DNA of 22,844 nt, taken from positions 1 through 22,844 of the forward strand of contig JBLMWU010000153.1 of assembly GCA_050257395.1 (NCBI GenBank). Reading direction: 5' to 3'. The notes below the pieces were generated by a model. That model was given only the letters and a program-made list of their open reading frames with translations. It had not been told where the DNA came from and ran no database searches. Below are positions 1 to 7,276 of the stretch, in pieces (positions within the stretch are counted from its first letter, which is position 1; every line of letters starts with the position of its first letter). Made by a program: the position numbers and the translations under genes. This DNA comes from JAIRTY01 sp050257395. Lineage in GTDB: Bacteria > Actinomycetota > Actinomycetes > Streptosporangiales > Streptosporangiaceae.

Positions 1-63
1 CGCCGACACCGCGTTGCCGGCGACCAGCACCCGGGCCGCCGCGGGAAGCCGGTGCACCGTCAC
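1..63 (-). CDS. N-terminus of a probable MFS-type transporter (partial, cut by window edge)
   Basis: Reading leftward from a GTG at 63, 21 codons stay open to the window edge. They encode VTVHRLPAAARVLVAGNAVS and one further residue. A short basic start followed by a hydrophobic helix containing an R-x-L-x-A-G-N-A pattern is typical of the first membrane segment of major facilitator drug-efflux-type transporters. An alternative start is the GTG at 57, which is better spaced from the GGGGA on its upstream side. The call rests on 21 residues only, so the family is a recognition-based inference; another membrane protein is possible. It diverges from the RidA-like gene at 200. Confidence 0.45.
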   Translation of the reverse strand, partial: MTVHRLPAAARVLVAGNAVSA

Positions 64-199
64 GGTCCCCAAGCTTCACCAGCATGGCGCGGGCCTGTCC
101 ACCGGATATCCGCTCGGGCCAGCAGCTGGAAAATAGCTGGCGGCGGGCCAGCGGCAGCCGGTGAGATGGAGGCTGGCCGCCGACCGTTAGGAGCCCTGA
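64..199. other. Intergenic region with two small hairpins
   Basis: This 136-bp gap separates the leftward transporter start from the rightward RidA-like gene. It contains CCAGC-A-GCTGG at 119-129 and a 6-bp stem GCTGGC/GCCAGC with a 5-nt loop at 136-152. No T-run follows on either strand, so they are not convincing terminators. I see no clear promoter and no KstR box here. Confidence 0.4.
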
Positions 200-604
200 G
201 TGCGAGTCACGCTCGACAACCCCGCGTCTGTTTCCGCGCCCTTCGCCACCCGGTTCTCCCACGTGGCGCGGCTCGACTTCGGCGGCGGGGCGCTGCTCAT
301 GCTGTCCGGGCAGGCCGCCGTGGACGACGACGGCGCGGTGGTCGGGCCGGGCGACATCACCGCCCAGAGCGAGCGGGTCTTCGATCTGATCGGCCAGCTG
401 CTGGCGGCGCACGGCGCCACGTTCGCCGACGTGATGCACGTGCGGACGTACCTGACCAGCCTCGACGACCTGGCCGGCTACGCCGCGGTGCGGCGCCGGT
501 TCTTCACCGGGCCGCCGCCCGCCAGCACCACCGTCGAGGTGAGCAAGCTCTTCCTGCCCGGCCTGGTGCTGGAGGTCGAGGTGACCGCGGCCGTCCGCGC
601 CTGA
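200..604 (+). CDS. RidA/YjgF/UK114-family protein
   Basis: The product is 134 aa, the usual length for this trimeric family. The GTG start at 200 has AGGAG six bases upstream. Visible hallmarks are LSGQAAVD near residues 35-42, a central D-V-M-H-V-R-T-Y-L stretch (78-85), and the C-terminal PGLVLEVEVTA strand. Canonical RidA enzymes hydrolyse reactive enamines/imines derived from PLP enzymes and carry an arginine in a P-A-R-T-T-V-like motif. Here that motif reads P-A-S-T-T-V, so Ser109 replaces the arginine. This suggests one of the other Rid subfamilies without the classic imine deaminase activity. It may be cotranscribed with the gene at 625. Its link to the neighbouring steroid genes is unknown. 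Confidence 0.85.
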   Translation: MRVTLDNPASVSAPFATRFSHVARLDFGGGALLMLSGQAAVDDDGAVVGPGDITAQSERVFDLIGQLLAAHGATFADVMHVRTYLTSLDDLAGYAAVRRRFFTGPPPASTTVEVSKLFLPGLVLEVEVTAAVRA

Positions 605-624
605 GCGCCGGTAGCGTGACGCGC

Positions 625-999
625 ATGACCGACACCGCATGGACCGTCGAGCGTCACCTGCTGGGCAGGCCGCCGGAGATCATCGCCCTGTATCACCGGT
701 TCATCGAACTGGCCAGCGCGTGCGGCCCGTTCACGTACTCGGTGTCCAAGAGCGCGATCACCCTGGCGGGCACCCGCCGCGGCTTCGCCGGTGCCAAGCC
801 CGGAAATCACGCGCTGCGCGGGTACCTGGACCTGCAGCGGCAGGTGGCTGACCCGAGGATCACCAGCTCCAGCCCCTACACCAAGCGCCTGTACGTCCAT
901 CAATTCCGCATCGCGGCGCCCGGCGAGCTCGATGAGGAGTTCGCCGACTGGCTCCGCGAGGCTTACCAGGTCGGCGCCGGAGCGCACCTGGCCGGCTGA
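625..999 (+). CDS. DUF5655-like protein of unknown function
   Basis: This is a 124-aa soluble protein starting MTDTAWTVERHL. The body has a pattern I associate with the DUF5655 family: an early helix P-x-x-I-I-A-L-Y-H-R-F, then F-T-Y-S-V-S-K-S-A-I, a G-T-R-R-G-F-A-G-A-K-P loop, and the ending F-A-D-W-L-R-E-A-Y. The family has no established role. An in-frame GTG at 616 is an alternative start; neither has a strong ribosome binding site. It lies 20 bp after the RidA-like gene on the same strand, and converges with hsaB 18 bp away. No membrane segment or signal peptide is visible. Confidence 0.65.
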   Translation: MTDTAWTVERHLLGRPPEIIALYHRFIELASACGPFTYSVSKSAITLAGTRRGFAGAKPGNHALRGYLDLQRQVADPRITSSSPYTKRLYVHQFRIAAPGELDEEFADWLREAYQVGAGAHLAG

Positions 1000-1013
1000 G
1001 CCGGGAATCCGGC
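1000..1013. terminator. Possible short bidirectional hairpin between converging genes
   Basis: GCCGG-GAAT-CCGGC forms a perfect 5-bp stem with a tetraloop in the 18-bp gap between the converging stop codons of the DUF5655-like gene and hsaB. There is no T-tract, so termination is only inferred from position. An overlapping alternative stem CCGGC-TGA-GCCGG spans 992-1004. Confidence 0.25.
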
Positions 1014-1017
1014 CGGG

Positions 1018-1599
1018 TCAGATCCAGTCGGCGTGGCGGGGCCAGGCGAGCAGGGTGTCGACCACCTCGGGCGGGCCCTCGCCGGTGCCGGGGGCGGTGA
1101 CCGCGTAGCGGCCCCGGTAGAACAGCAGCGGCGGGCCGGCCCGCAGCGCCCCCAGCCCGGTCACCCGGCCGATGACCACGTAGTGGTCGCCGGCCTCGTG
1201 CACCGTCTCCAGGTCGGCCGCCACCCAGGCCACCGCGCCGTCGAGCAGCGGTGCCCCGGACGGCACGGGTGACCAGCCGACGCCGTCGAACTTGCCGGGC
1301 CCGCGGCCCGCGAACACCCGGGCCAGCTCACGCTGCTCGTCGGCGAGCACGTTGGCGCAGAAATGCCCGGCCGCCCTGATCCGCTGCCAGGTCGAGGACG
1401 AGCGGCCGGGGCAGAACAGGACCAGCGGCGGGTCCAGCGACACGGCGGTGAACGACTGGCAGGTGAACCCGGCGGGCCCGTCCGCGTCCACGGTGGTGAT
1501 CACCGTGACACCGGTGCAGAAGTGCCCGAGCACCTGGCGGAACGGATCCGGCTCCGGGGTGAGGGCAGGCATCGGGTCCAATCCGGGGGTCGCGGTCAT
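1018..1599 (-). CDS. hsaB: HsaB-like flavin reductase of the 3-HSA monooxygenase
   Basis: The product is 193 aa, close to the 187 aa of M. tuberculosis HsaB. It belongs to the flavin reductase-like domain family: F-R-Q-V-L-G-H-F-C-T-G-V-T-V-I-T-T near residues 21-37, then G-F-T-C-Q-S-F-T-A-V-S-L-D-P-P-L-V (44-60) and a late G-D-H-Y-V-V-I-G-R-V segment. In the known pathway HsaB uses NADH to supply reduced flavin to HsaA, which hydroxylates 3-HSA to the catechol 3,4-DHSA. It is the last gene of a leftward hsaA-hsaD-hsaC-hsaB set, 16 bp after the hsaC stop. The ribosome binding site (GGGAC) is weak, so translation may depend on upstream reading. Confidence 0.93.
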   Translation of the reverse strand: MTATPGLDPMPALTPEPDPFRQVLGHFCTGVTVITTVDADGPAGFTCQSFTAVSLDPPLVLFCPGRSSSTWQRIRAAGHFCANVLADEQRELARVFAGRGPGKFDGVGWSPVPSGAPLLDGAVAWVAADLETVHEAGDHYVVIGRVTGLGALRAGPPLLFYRGRYAVTAPGTGEGPPEVVDTLLAWPRHADWI

Positions 1600-1615
1600 G
1601 GGGCGCGTCCCGAGC

Positions 1616-2518
1616 TTAGTGAGCGCCCGGGGCCGCGAAGCGGTGGCCCCACTGGCTGATCGCGGTGGTCTCCCGGGTGACCCAGGTCGCGTCGTCCACC
1701 AGCATGCCGTCGGTGCCGTACTCGATGTCGAACCCGCCGGGGGTGCGCACGTAGAACGACACCATCTGGTCGTTGGCGTGGCGGCCGAGGGTGGCGCTGA
1801 GCGGGGCGCCGCGCCGCTCGCAGCGGTCCAGCGCCCTGCCCACGTCGTCGAGCGTGGCGACCTCGATCATCAGGTGCACGATCCCCGGGTCGGCCGGGAA
1901 CGGGGCCAGCGCCAGCGAGTGGTGCCGCGGGTTGCAGCCGAGGAAGCGCATGAACACCGGCGGGCTCCCGGCGGGCTTGCCGAACAGCTCCGCTGCCAGC
2001 CGCATCGAGTCGCGCAGCCGGAAGCCGAGGACCTCGGTGTAGAAGCGGAGCGCGGCCTCGCCGTCGGTGGCGGGCAGCACCGCGTGGCCCAGCCCCATGC
2101 CGCCGGTGACGAACTGGACCCCCTGCCCGCTCACGAACGGGCGGTTGTCCAGCGCCGCGCCGCAGAAGATCTCCAGGGCGTTGCCGGCCGGGTCCTCGGT
2201 GTGCAGCAATCGCGCCACCCGCCGCTGCTCACAGTCGGCGCTGCTGCCGGCCTTGACCGGCACCCCGGCCGCTTCCAGGGCCTGCTCCACCCCGGCGAGC
2301 GCGGCCTCGTCCGCCACCTCCCAGCCGGTGGCCGCCAGCCGCTCCTGCTCGCCCGGCACGATCACCAGCCGGGCCGGAAAGTCGTCCATGCGCAGGTACA
2401 CCGCGCCGTCCTCCGGGCCGCGTCCCTCGGACATGCCGAGCACCCGCACGCCGAACTCGCGCCAGGCGGCTGCGTCGGCCGACTCGATCCGCAGGTAGCC
2501 CAGCGACTGGATGCTCAT
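1616..2518 (-). CDS. hsaC: HsaC-like 3,4-DHSA extradiol dioxygenase
   Basis: This 300-aa type I extradiol dioxygenase has two vicinal-oxygen-chelate modules. The catalytic C-terminal module (about 140-270) shows the Fe(II) ligands His145 (in GLGHAVL), His215 (in PGIVHLM) and Glu266 (in GGFDIEYG), numbering that coincides with that known for M. tuberculosis HsaC. It should cleave the catechol ring of 3,4-DHSA in the meta position to give 4,9-DSHA, the substrate of HsaD. The start ATG lies 3 bp after the hsaD stop, and its GGAGGAAGG ribosome binding site sits inside the end of hsaD, indicating tight coupling. Confidence is high because length, ligands and neighbours all agree. Confidence 0.96.
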   Translation of the reverse strand: MSIQSLGYLRIESADAAAWREFGVRVLGMSEGRGPEDGAVYLRMDDFPARLVIVPGEQERLAATGWEVADEAALAGVEQALEAAGVPVKAGSSADCEQRRVARLLHTEDPAGNALEIFCGAALDNRPFVSGQGVQFVTGGMGLGHAVLPATDGEAALRFYTEVLGFRLRDSMRLAAELFGKPAGSPPVFMRFLGCNPRHHSLALAPFPADPGIVHLMIEVATLDDVGRALDRCERRGAPLSATLGRHANDQMVSFYVRTPGGFDIEYGTDGMLVDDATWVTRETTAISQWGHRFAAPGAH

Positions 2519-2521
2519 CCT

Positions 2522-3385
2522 CTATCCTTCCTCCGCCAGGAAGTCCATGGTCAGCCGGTTGAACTCGTCGAACTTCTCCAGCTGCGCCCAGTGGCCGCAG
2601 CCGCCGAACACGTGCAGCTGGGCCCGCCGGATGATCTTGAGCGCGACCAGGGCCCCGTCCAGCGGGTTGACCCGGTCTTCCCGGCCCCAGATCAGCAGCA
2701 CCCGCTGCCGCAGTGCGTGCGCCTCCCGCCACAGCATGCCCTCGTCGGCGTGCTGGAAGAACGAGGCGCCCATCGACGCCATCGCGGCCAGTGCCTCCGG
2801 GTCGCTGGCCGCGGCGAACCGCTCGTCGATCAGCTCGTCGGTCACCAGCCGCTGGTCGAACACCAGCGTCCGCAGGAACGCGGCGAGCTTCTCCCGGGTG
2901 GGGCCGGGCGGCGCGGCGAACTCCATCAGCCGCTTGACGCCCTCGGTCGGGTCGGGCGAGAACACGTTGAGGCTGAGCCCGCCCGGGCCCATCAGCACCA
3001 GCCGGCCCGCCCGATCCGGGTGGTTCAGCGCGAACCGGACCGCCGTGCCGCCGCCGAGCGAGTTCCCGACCAGGTGCACCCGCTCGATGCCCAGCTCGTC
3101 GAGCAGGGCCGCCAGCCCGTCCGCGGAGAAGGTGAAGTAGCTGCCGGTCACCGGCGGCTTGTCCGACTTGCCGAAGCCCGGCTGGTCCATCATCAGGGTG
3201 CGGAACCGCCCGGCGAAGACCGGGAGGTTGCGGCCGAAGTTGCTCCACGCCGAGGCGCCCGGGCCGCCGCCGTGCAGCAGCACCACCGGGTCCCCGTTCA
3301 CTATCCCGCTGACCGGCCCCGCCTCGTGATAGTGCAGGCGCATCGTGCCTGCCTTGGCGTAGCGGCCCTCCTGCTCAGGCGTCAT
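2522..3385 (-). CDS. hsaD: HsaD-like 4,9-DSHA hydrolase (meta-cleavage product hydrolase)
   Basis: This 287-aa alpha/beta-hydrolase (M. tuberculosis HsaD is 291 aa) hydrolyses the C-C bond of the ring-cleavage product 4,9-DSHA, releasing HHD (2-hydroxyhexa-2,4-dienoate) and DOHNAA. The catalytic triad is visible: Ser109 in G-N-S-L-G-G, Asp237 in G-R-E-D-R-V-N-P, and His265 in G-G-C-G-H-W. The oxyanion-hole motif L-L-H-G-G-G-P-G-A lies at 36-44. I chose the ATG at 3385 because it gives MTPEQEGRYAKAG, matching the family length; the frame stays open upstream only as an antisense shadow of hsaA. It follows hsaA by 11 bp. Confidence 0.96.
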   Translation of the reverse strand: MTPEQEGRYAKAGTMRLHYHEAGPVSGIVNGDPVVLLHGGGPGASAWSNFGRNLPVFAGRFRTLMMDQPGFGKSDKPPVTGSYFTFSADGLAALLDELGIERVHLVGNSLGGGTAVRFALNHPDRAGRLVLMGPGGLSLNVFSPDPTEGVKRLMEFAAPPGPTREKLAAFLRTLVFDQRLVTDELIDERFAAASDPEALAAMASMGASFFQHADEGMLWREAHALRQRVLLIWGREDRVNPLDGALVALKIIRRAQLHVFGGCGHWAQLEKFDEFNRLTMDFLAEEG

Positions 3386-3396
3386 GGCGGCCGCCC

Positions 3397-4575
3397 TCAG
3401 AGCATCGCGTCGGGGCCGACGTCCAGGCCGAACTCGGCGCGGCCGAACATCGACAGCGCTCGCTCCGGGTCGTTGATGGCGTGCACCCGCCCGGCGTGCG
3501 CGTCCCGCCAGAACCGCTGGATCGGGGTGCCGTTCGCCAGCGCGCGGCCGCCGGAGTTCTCGAACAGCGAGTCGACGGCGCTGATCGACCGGCCGGTGCC
3601 GAGCACCTGGTCGCGGCGGATCCGCAGCCGCAGCGGCAGCGGGATCTTCTCCCCCGCCCTGGCGTGCGCCATCAGCTCGGTCATGTTGTGCTCCAGCGCC
3701 AGCCAGGCGGCGTCGATCTCGGCCGACGCCTTCGCGACCCGGACCTGCGAGTGCGGGTCCTCGGCGGCCTTCTGGCCGGCGTAGGAGGCCCGGACCCGCT
3801 TGCGCTGGTACTCCACGTGCGCGTCGTAGGCGCCGGTCGCCATGCCGATGATCGCGGTGGTGATGCAGTAGGAGAACACCGAGCCGTACGGCAGCCGGTA
3901 CAGCGGCGCGGGGTTGGCCTCCTGGCCGGGCACCTTGCACCGGTGCATGTCGGTGAAGCTGAGCGACCGGTGCTCTGGCACGAACACGTCGTCCACCACG
4001 ATGTCGTTGCTGCCGGTGCCGCGCAGCCCGACGGTGTCCCACACGTCGTCGATCCGGTAGTCGCTGATCGGCAGCAGGAAGGTGCGGAAGTCCACCGGCT
4101 TGCCGTCGGCGAACACGAAGCTGCCGAGCAGCACCCAGGCGCAGTGGTCGCAGCCGGAGGAGAAGCTCCACCGCCCGGACAGCTTGTGCCCGCCCTCGAC
4201 CGCCTCGGCCTTGCCGGTCGGCGCGTAGGACGAGGAGATCCTGGTCGCGGGGTCATCGCCCCAGACCTCCTCCTGCGCCTGCAGCGGGAACAGGCCCACG
4301 TGCCAGGGGTGCAGGCCGACCACCGAGGACACCCACCCGGTGGATCCGCACGCGCTGGCGATCAGCCGGACCGAGGCGTAGAAGGTGAGCGGGTCCGCCT
4401 CATACCCGCCGAACCTGGCCGGCTGCAGCAGCCGGAAGTGGCCGGCCTCCTCCAGCGCCTTGACCGACTCCGCGGGGACCACCCGGGCGTCCTCGGCTTC
4501 CTGCGCCCGTTCCCGCAGCACCGGCAGCAGCTCACGCACCCCGCTGACGACGTCCTGCCCGACGTTTTCGCTCAC
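3397..4575 (-). CDS. hsaA: HsaA-like 3-HSA hydroxylase, oxygenase component
   Basis: This reduced-flavin-dependent monooxygenase of the acyl-CoA dehydrogenase fold is 392 aa from the chosen start (M. tuberculosis HsaA is 394). With HsaB it hydroxylates 3-HSA at C4. Strongly conserved segments are S-A-C-G-S-T-G-W-V-S-S-V-V-G-L-H, A-Q-E-E-V-W-G-D-D-P-A-T-R-I-S-S-S-Y-A-P, S-S-G-C-D-H-C-A-W, V-G-L-R-G-T-G-S-N and the C-terminal Q-R-F-W-R-D-A-H-A-G-R-V-H-A. The GTG at 4575 is preferred because GGAGAGGG lies 8 bases before it; the GTG at 4593 lacks a ribosome binding site and would add six residues. It is the first gene of its operon and faces a KstR-type palindrome 37 bp upstream. Confidence 0.95.
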   Translation of the reverse strand: MSENVGQDVVSGVRELLPVLRERAQEAEDARVVPAESVKALEEAGHFRLLQPARFGGYEADPLTFYASVRLIASACGSTGWVSSVVGLHPWHVGLFPLQAQEEVWGDDPATRISSSYAPTGKAEAVEGGHKLSGRWSFSSGCDHCAWVLLGSFVFADGKPVDFRTFLLPISDYRIDDVWDTVGLRGTGSNDIVVDDVFVPEHRSLSFTDMHRCKVPGQEANPAPLYRLPYGSVFSYCITTAIIGMATGAYDAHVEYQRKRVRASYAGQKAAEDPHSQVRVAKASAEIDAAWLALEHNMTELMAHARAGEKIPLPLRLRIRRDQVLGTGRSISAVDSLFENSGGRALANGTPIQRFWRDAHAGRVHAINDPERALSMFGRAEFGLDVGPDAML

Positions 4576-4611
4576 CGGATTGTCCCTCTCCACGGGTTGA
4601 CCATCGCCACA

Positions 4612-4633
4612 AGACTAGAACATGTTCTAGTCT
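4612..4633. promoter_or_regulatory. KstR-type operator: 22-bp perfect palindrome between hsaA and kshA
   Basis: The core GACTAGAACATGTTCTAGTC (4613-4632) is its own reverse complement, and flanking A/T extends it to 22 bp. It contains TAGAACATGTTCTA, which fits the published mycobacterial KstR box TNNAACNNGTTNNA at every fixed base. It lies 37 bp upstream of the hsaA start and 97 bp upstream of kshA, so one site could repress both operons. A weak leftward promoter candidate, TTACGC (4641-4636) with an 18-bp spacer to TAGTCT (4617-4612), would place the operator in the promoter spacer. No convincing rightward promoter was seen. Confidence 0.9.
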
Positions 4634-4729
4634 ATGCGTAAGGCCGTCAGGGGCCGGACAGTACAGTACGTGGAAAAAGCATTCTATAACTTGTTTCAGC
4701 CGCATGAACGACCTGGTAAGGGGTCATCC

Positions 4730-5941
4730 ATGAGCGACGGGGACGGCATCCGGACCATCGACAGCGGCGCGCCGCCGGCCAGGTTCGCGCGCGGCTGGCA
4801 CTGCCTGGGCCTCGCCAGTTCCTTCCGCGAGGCGGGCCCGCACGCGGTGGAGGCGTTCGGCACCAAGCTGGTGGTCTTCGCGGACTCCAGCGGCCAGCTG
4901 AACGTGCTCGACGCGTACTGCCGGCACATGGGCGGGGACCTGACCCGCGGCACGGTCAAGGGCGACTCCATCGCATGCCCGTTCCACGACTGGCGGTGGG
5001 GCGGCAACGGCAAGTGCTCCGCCATCCCCTACGCCCGGCGGGTGCCGCCGACGGCCCGCACCCGGGCCTGGACGACCCTGGAGCGCAACGGCCACCTGTT
5101 CGTGTGGAACGACCCGCAGGGCCGGCCGCCCGGGCCGGAGCTGGACATCCCGGAGATCGCGGGGGTGGGCTCGCCGGAGTGGACGCAATGGACCTGGGAC
5201 ACCCTGCTGGTCCAGGCGAACTGCCGCGAGGTCATCGACAACGTCGTGGACATGGCGCACTTCTTCTACATCCACTTCGCCTTCCCCACGTACTTCAAGA
5301 ACGTGTTCGAGGGTCACATCGCGACGCAGTACCTGCGCACCCGGTCCCGGCCGGACATCGCGACCGGCGCCAACTACGCGCAGGGCGGGGAGGAGACCAC
5401 GCTGCGCTCGGAGGCCTCCTACTACGGGCCGGCCTACATGATCAACTACCTGGAGCACGACTACCACGGCATCACCATGGAGAGCGTGCTCATCAACTGC
5501 CACTACCCGGTCACCCCGAACTCGTTCCGGCTGCAGTGGGGCGCGATCGTCAAGAAGCCCGCGGGCCTGTCCGACGAGCATGCCAGCAAGGTGGCCGCCA
5601 AGTTCGCCAAGTTCGTCGGGCTGGGCTTCCAGCAGGACGTCGACATCTGGACGCACAAGAGCCGGATCGACAACCCGCTGCTGTGCGCCGAGGACGGCCC
5701 GGTGTACCAGCTCCGCCGCTGGTACGAGCAGTTCTACGTGGACGCCGAGGACGTCACGCCGGACATGACGGACCGGTACGAGTTCGAGATCGACACCACC
5801 CGCTCGGTGTCGGCCTGGGAGGACGAGGTCGCCGCGAACCTGGCCCGCCTGGACGGCAGCGGCCAGCCCGGGAACGGGAACGGGCAGGCCGCGGCGGCCC
5901 CGGCCGGTCAGGCAGAGGCCGGCCAGCCGGGAGCCGTCTGA
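4730..5941 (+). CDS. kshA: KshA-like 3-ketosteroid 9alpha-hydroxylase, Rieske oxygenase
   Basis: The product is 403 aa. The N-terminal Rieske domain carries the [2Fe-2S] ligands Cys64-x-His66 and Cys83-x2-His86 (C-R-H-M-G-G-D-L and C-P-F-H-D-W). The catalytic domain has the mononuclear iron motif N171-V-V-D174-M-A-H177-x4-H182, with the later Q-Q-D-V-D-I-W segment likely giving the acidic ligand. It adds the 9alpha-hydroxyl to 3-ketosteroids, which with KstD opens ring B, and takes electrons from KshB. The ATG at 4730 has AAGGGG six to seven bases upstream; an in-frame ATG at 4634 lies at the operator and is unlikely. The C-terminus has a G/A/Q-rich tail after residue 380, absent from the core fold. 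Confidence 0.96.
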   Translation: MSDGDGIRTIDSGAPPARFARGWHCLGLASSFREAGPHAVEAFGTKLVVFADSSGQLNVLDAYCRHMGGDLTRGTVKGDSIACPFHDWRWGGNGKCSAIPYARRVPPTARTRAWTTLERNGHLFVWNDPQGRPPGPELDIPEIAGVGSPEWTQWTWDTLLVQANCREVIDNVVDMAHFFYIHFAFPTYFKNVFEGHIATQYLRTRSRPDIATGANYAQGGEETTLRSEASYYGPAYMINYLEHDYHGITMESVLINCHYPVTPNSFRLQWGAIVKKPAGLSDEHASKVAAKFAKFVGLGFQQDVDIWTHKSRIDNPLLCAEDGPVYQLRRWYEQFYVDAEDVTPDMTDRYEFEIDTTRSVSAWEDEVAANLARLDGSGQPGNGNGQAAAAPAGQAEAGQPGAV

Positions 5942-5944
5942 GCC

Positions 5945-6223
5945 ATGATCAACGGCCAGCGGGTTCCCCGGCACACCGACGAGCGCCACGCGGCGCTGCA
6001 GGAGGTGGCCTGCGGCCGCTGCGGCGCCGCAGTGCAGGTGACGAAGTTCAGCCCCCAGCACACGAGCGTGCAGTGGAGCGCCGGCGCGGTGGCCGCCTGC
6101 GCCGAGTTCAGCGCCCGGGCCGCCGGGGGCGAGCGGACCGCGCTGATCCGCACCTGCGCCAGCCTGCGCGACAGCATCGACCGCGCGGTGCTCGAGGGCC
6201 GCCTGGAGGTAGCACCGCCGTGA
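5945..6223 (+). CDS. Small cysteine-containing protein of unknown function between kshA and kshB
   Basis: This 92-aa protein begins 3 bp after kshA stops, and its TGA overlaps the kshB GTG, so all three genes should be translated together. I do not recognise the family. Visible features are a C23-G-R-C26 pair, two more cysteines at 52 and 71, a hydrophilic stretch F-S-P-Q-H-T-S-V-Q-W (35-44), and a C-terminal helix-rich part with S-L-R-D-S-I-D-R. Four cysteines could bind zinc or an iron-sulfur cluster, but their spacing is not a standard ferredoxin or zinc-ribbon pattern. The sealed position between oxygenase and reductase suggests a role with the Ksh complex; this is inference. Codon use matches its neighbours. 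Confidence 0.85.
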   Translation: MINGQRVPRHTDERHAALQEVACGRCGAAVQVTKFSPQHTSVQWSAGAVAACAEFSARAAGGERTALIRTCASLRDSIDRAVLEGRLEVAPP

Positions 6224-7248
6224 GCCCGCAGCGCACCTTCCACCAGCTGCCGGTGGCCGAGGTGATCAGCGAGACCCACGACGCCTGCTCGCTGGTGTTC
6301 GCCGTCCCGCCGGAGCTGTCCGGCGAGTTCGCCTACCGGCCCGGCCAGTTCCTCACCGTGCGCGTCCCCCACAACGGCGAGGGCTCGGTGGCACGCTGCT
6401 ACTCGCTGTCCAGCTCCCCGCACACCGGCGACCGGCACACGATCACGGTCAAGCGGGTGGACGACGGCTACGCCTCCAACTGGCTCGCGGACAACGTGAC
6501 CGCCGGGACCGTGCTGGACCTCCTCCCGCCCGCGGGCACGTTCACCCCGCAGTCGCTGGACACCGACTTCCTGATGTTCGCCGGCGGCAGCGGCATCACC
6601 CCGGTCATGTCGATCGTCAAGTCGGCGCTCGCCCGCGGCCGGGGCCGGGTGACGCTGATCTACACCAACCGCGACGAGCGCTCGGTGATCTTCAGCCGGG
6701 AGCTGCGGCAGCTGGCCGCCGGGGCGGGCAGCCGGCTGCTGGTCCTGCACTGGCTCGACTCGCTGCAGGGCCCGCCGACCGCGGCCGCGATGGCGGCGCT
6801 GGCCCGGCCGTTCGCCAGCCGCGAGGTGTTCCTGTGCGGCCCGGATCCCTACATGGCGGTCGTCCGGCAGGCCCTGGGGCAGCTGGGCGTCCCGGCCCAG
6901 CGCATCCACATCGAGCGGTTCCTGTCGCTGGCGGAGAACCCGTTCGAGGAGCAGCAGCCCGACGCCGACAGCATGGCCGCCAGCCTGGAGGTCTCCCTCG
7001 ACGGCGAGAAGCGGGTGCTGGCCTGGCCGGCCGGCACCCGGATGCTGGACGTCCTCATCGACGAGGGCCTCGACGCCCCGTACTCCTGCCGCCAGGGCAT
7101 CTGCGGCGCCTGCGCCTGCCAGCTCACCGCCGGCGAGGTGAAGATGGCCCACAACGAGGTGCTGGAGGAGGCGGACGTCGCCGACGGCTACATCCTCGCC
7201 TGCCAGGCCGTGCCGCTCACCGAGTCCGTCAGCATCATCTACCCGTGA
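6220..7248 (+). CDS. kshB: KshB-like 3-ketosteroid 9alpha-hydroxylase reductase
   Basis: This 342-aa reductase (M. tuberculosis KshB is 358 aa) passes electrons from NADH through FAD and a plant-type [2Fe-2S] cluster to KshA. The FAD motif R-C-Y-S-L-S-S-S-P is at 59-67, the nucleotide-binding G-G-S-G-I-T-P at 122-128, and C-G-P-D at 206-209. The C-terminal ferredoxin domain carries Cys290-x4-Cys295-x2-Cys298 and Cys328. The GTG start at 6220 overlaps the previous stop codon and has GGAGG about ten bases upstream. Order FAD, NAD, then ferredoxin is as expected for this class. Related PaaE-type reductases share this layout, but the kshA context decides the call. Confidence 0.94.
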   Translation: MSPQRTFHQLPVAEVISETHDACSLVFAVPPELSGEFAYRPGQFLTVRVPHNGEGSVARCYSLSSSPHTGDRHTITVKRVDDGYASNWLADNVTAGTVLDLLPPAGTFTPQSLDTDFLMFAGGSGITPVMSIVKSALARGRGRVTLIYTNRDERSVIFSRELRQLAAGAGSRLLVLHWLDSLQGPPTAAAMAALARPFASREVFLCGPDPYMAVVRQALGQLGVPAQRIHIERFLSLAENPFEEQQPDADSMAASLEVSLDGEKRVLAWPAGTRMLDVLIDEGLDAPYSCRQGICGACACQLTAGEVKMAHNEVLEEADVADGYILACQAVPLTESVSIIYP

Positions 7249-7276
7249 CAGCGTCACCCGTACAGGCGGAGGCCGC

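Noticed and set aside
52..624. Upstream extension of the DUF5655-like frame
   Set aside because: It crosses the whole RidA-like gene in another frame and reads as R/G/A-rich shadow sequence; the true protein starts at 625 or 616.
1292..3784. 830-codon open frame on the plus strand
   Set aside because: It is antisense to hsaB, hsaC, hsaD and the end of hsaA; it has arginine- and histidine-rich composition and no recognisable domain.
4634..4729. Longer kshA beginning at ATG 4634
   Set aside because: That start sits at the edge of the KstR operator without a ribosome binding site, while 4730 has AAGGGG correctly spaced and gives the usual length.
5297..5310. KstR-like AAC-GT-GTT core inside kshA
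   Set aside because: It lacks the leading T of the box and lies in conserved coding sequence (F-K-N-V-F-E), so it is most likely chance.
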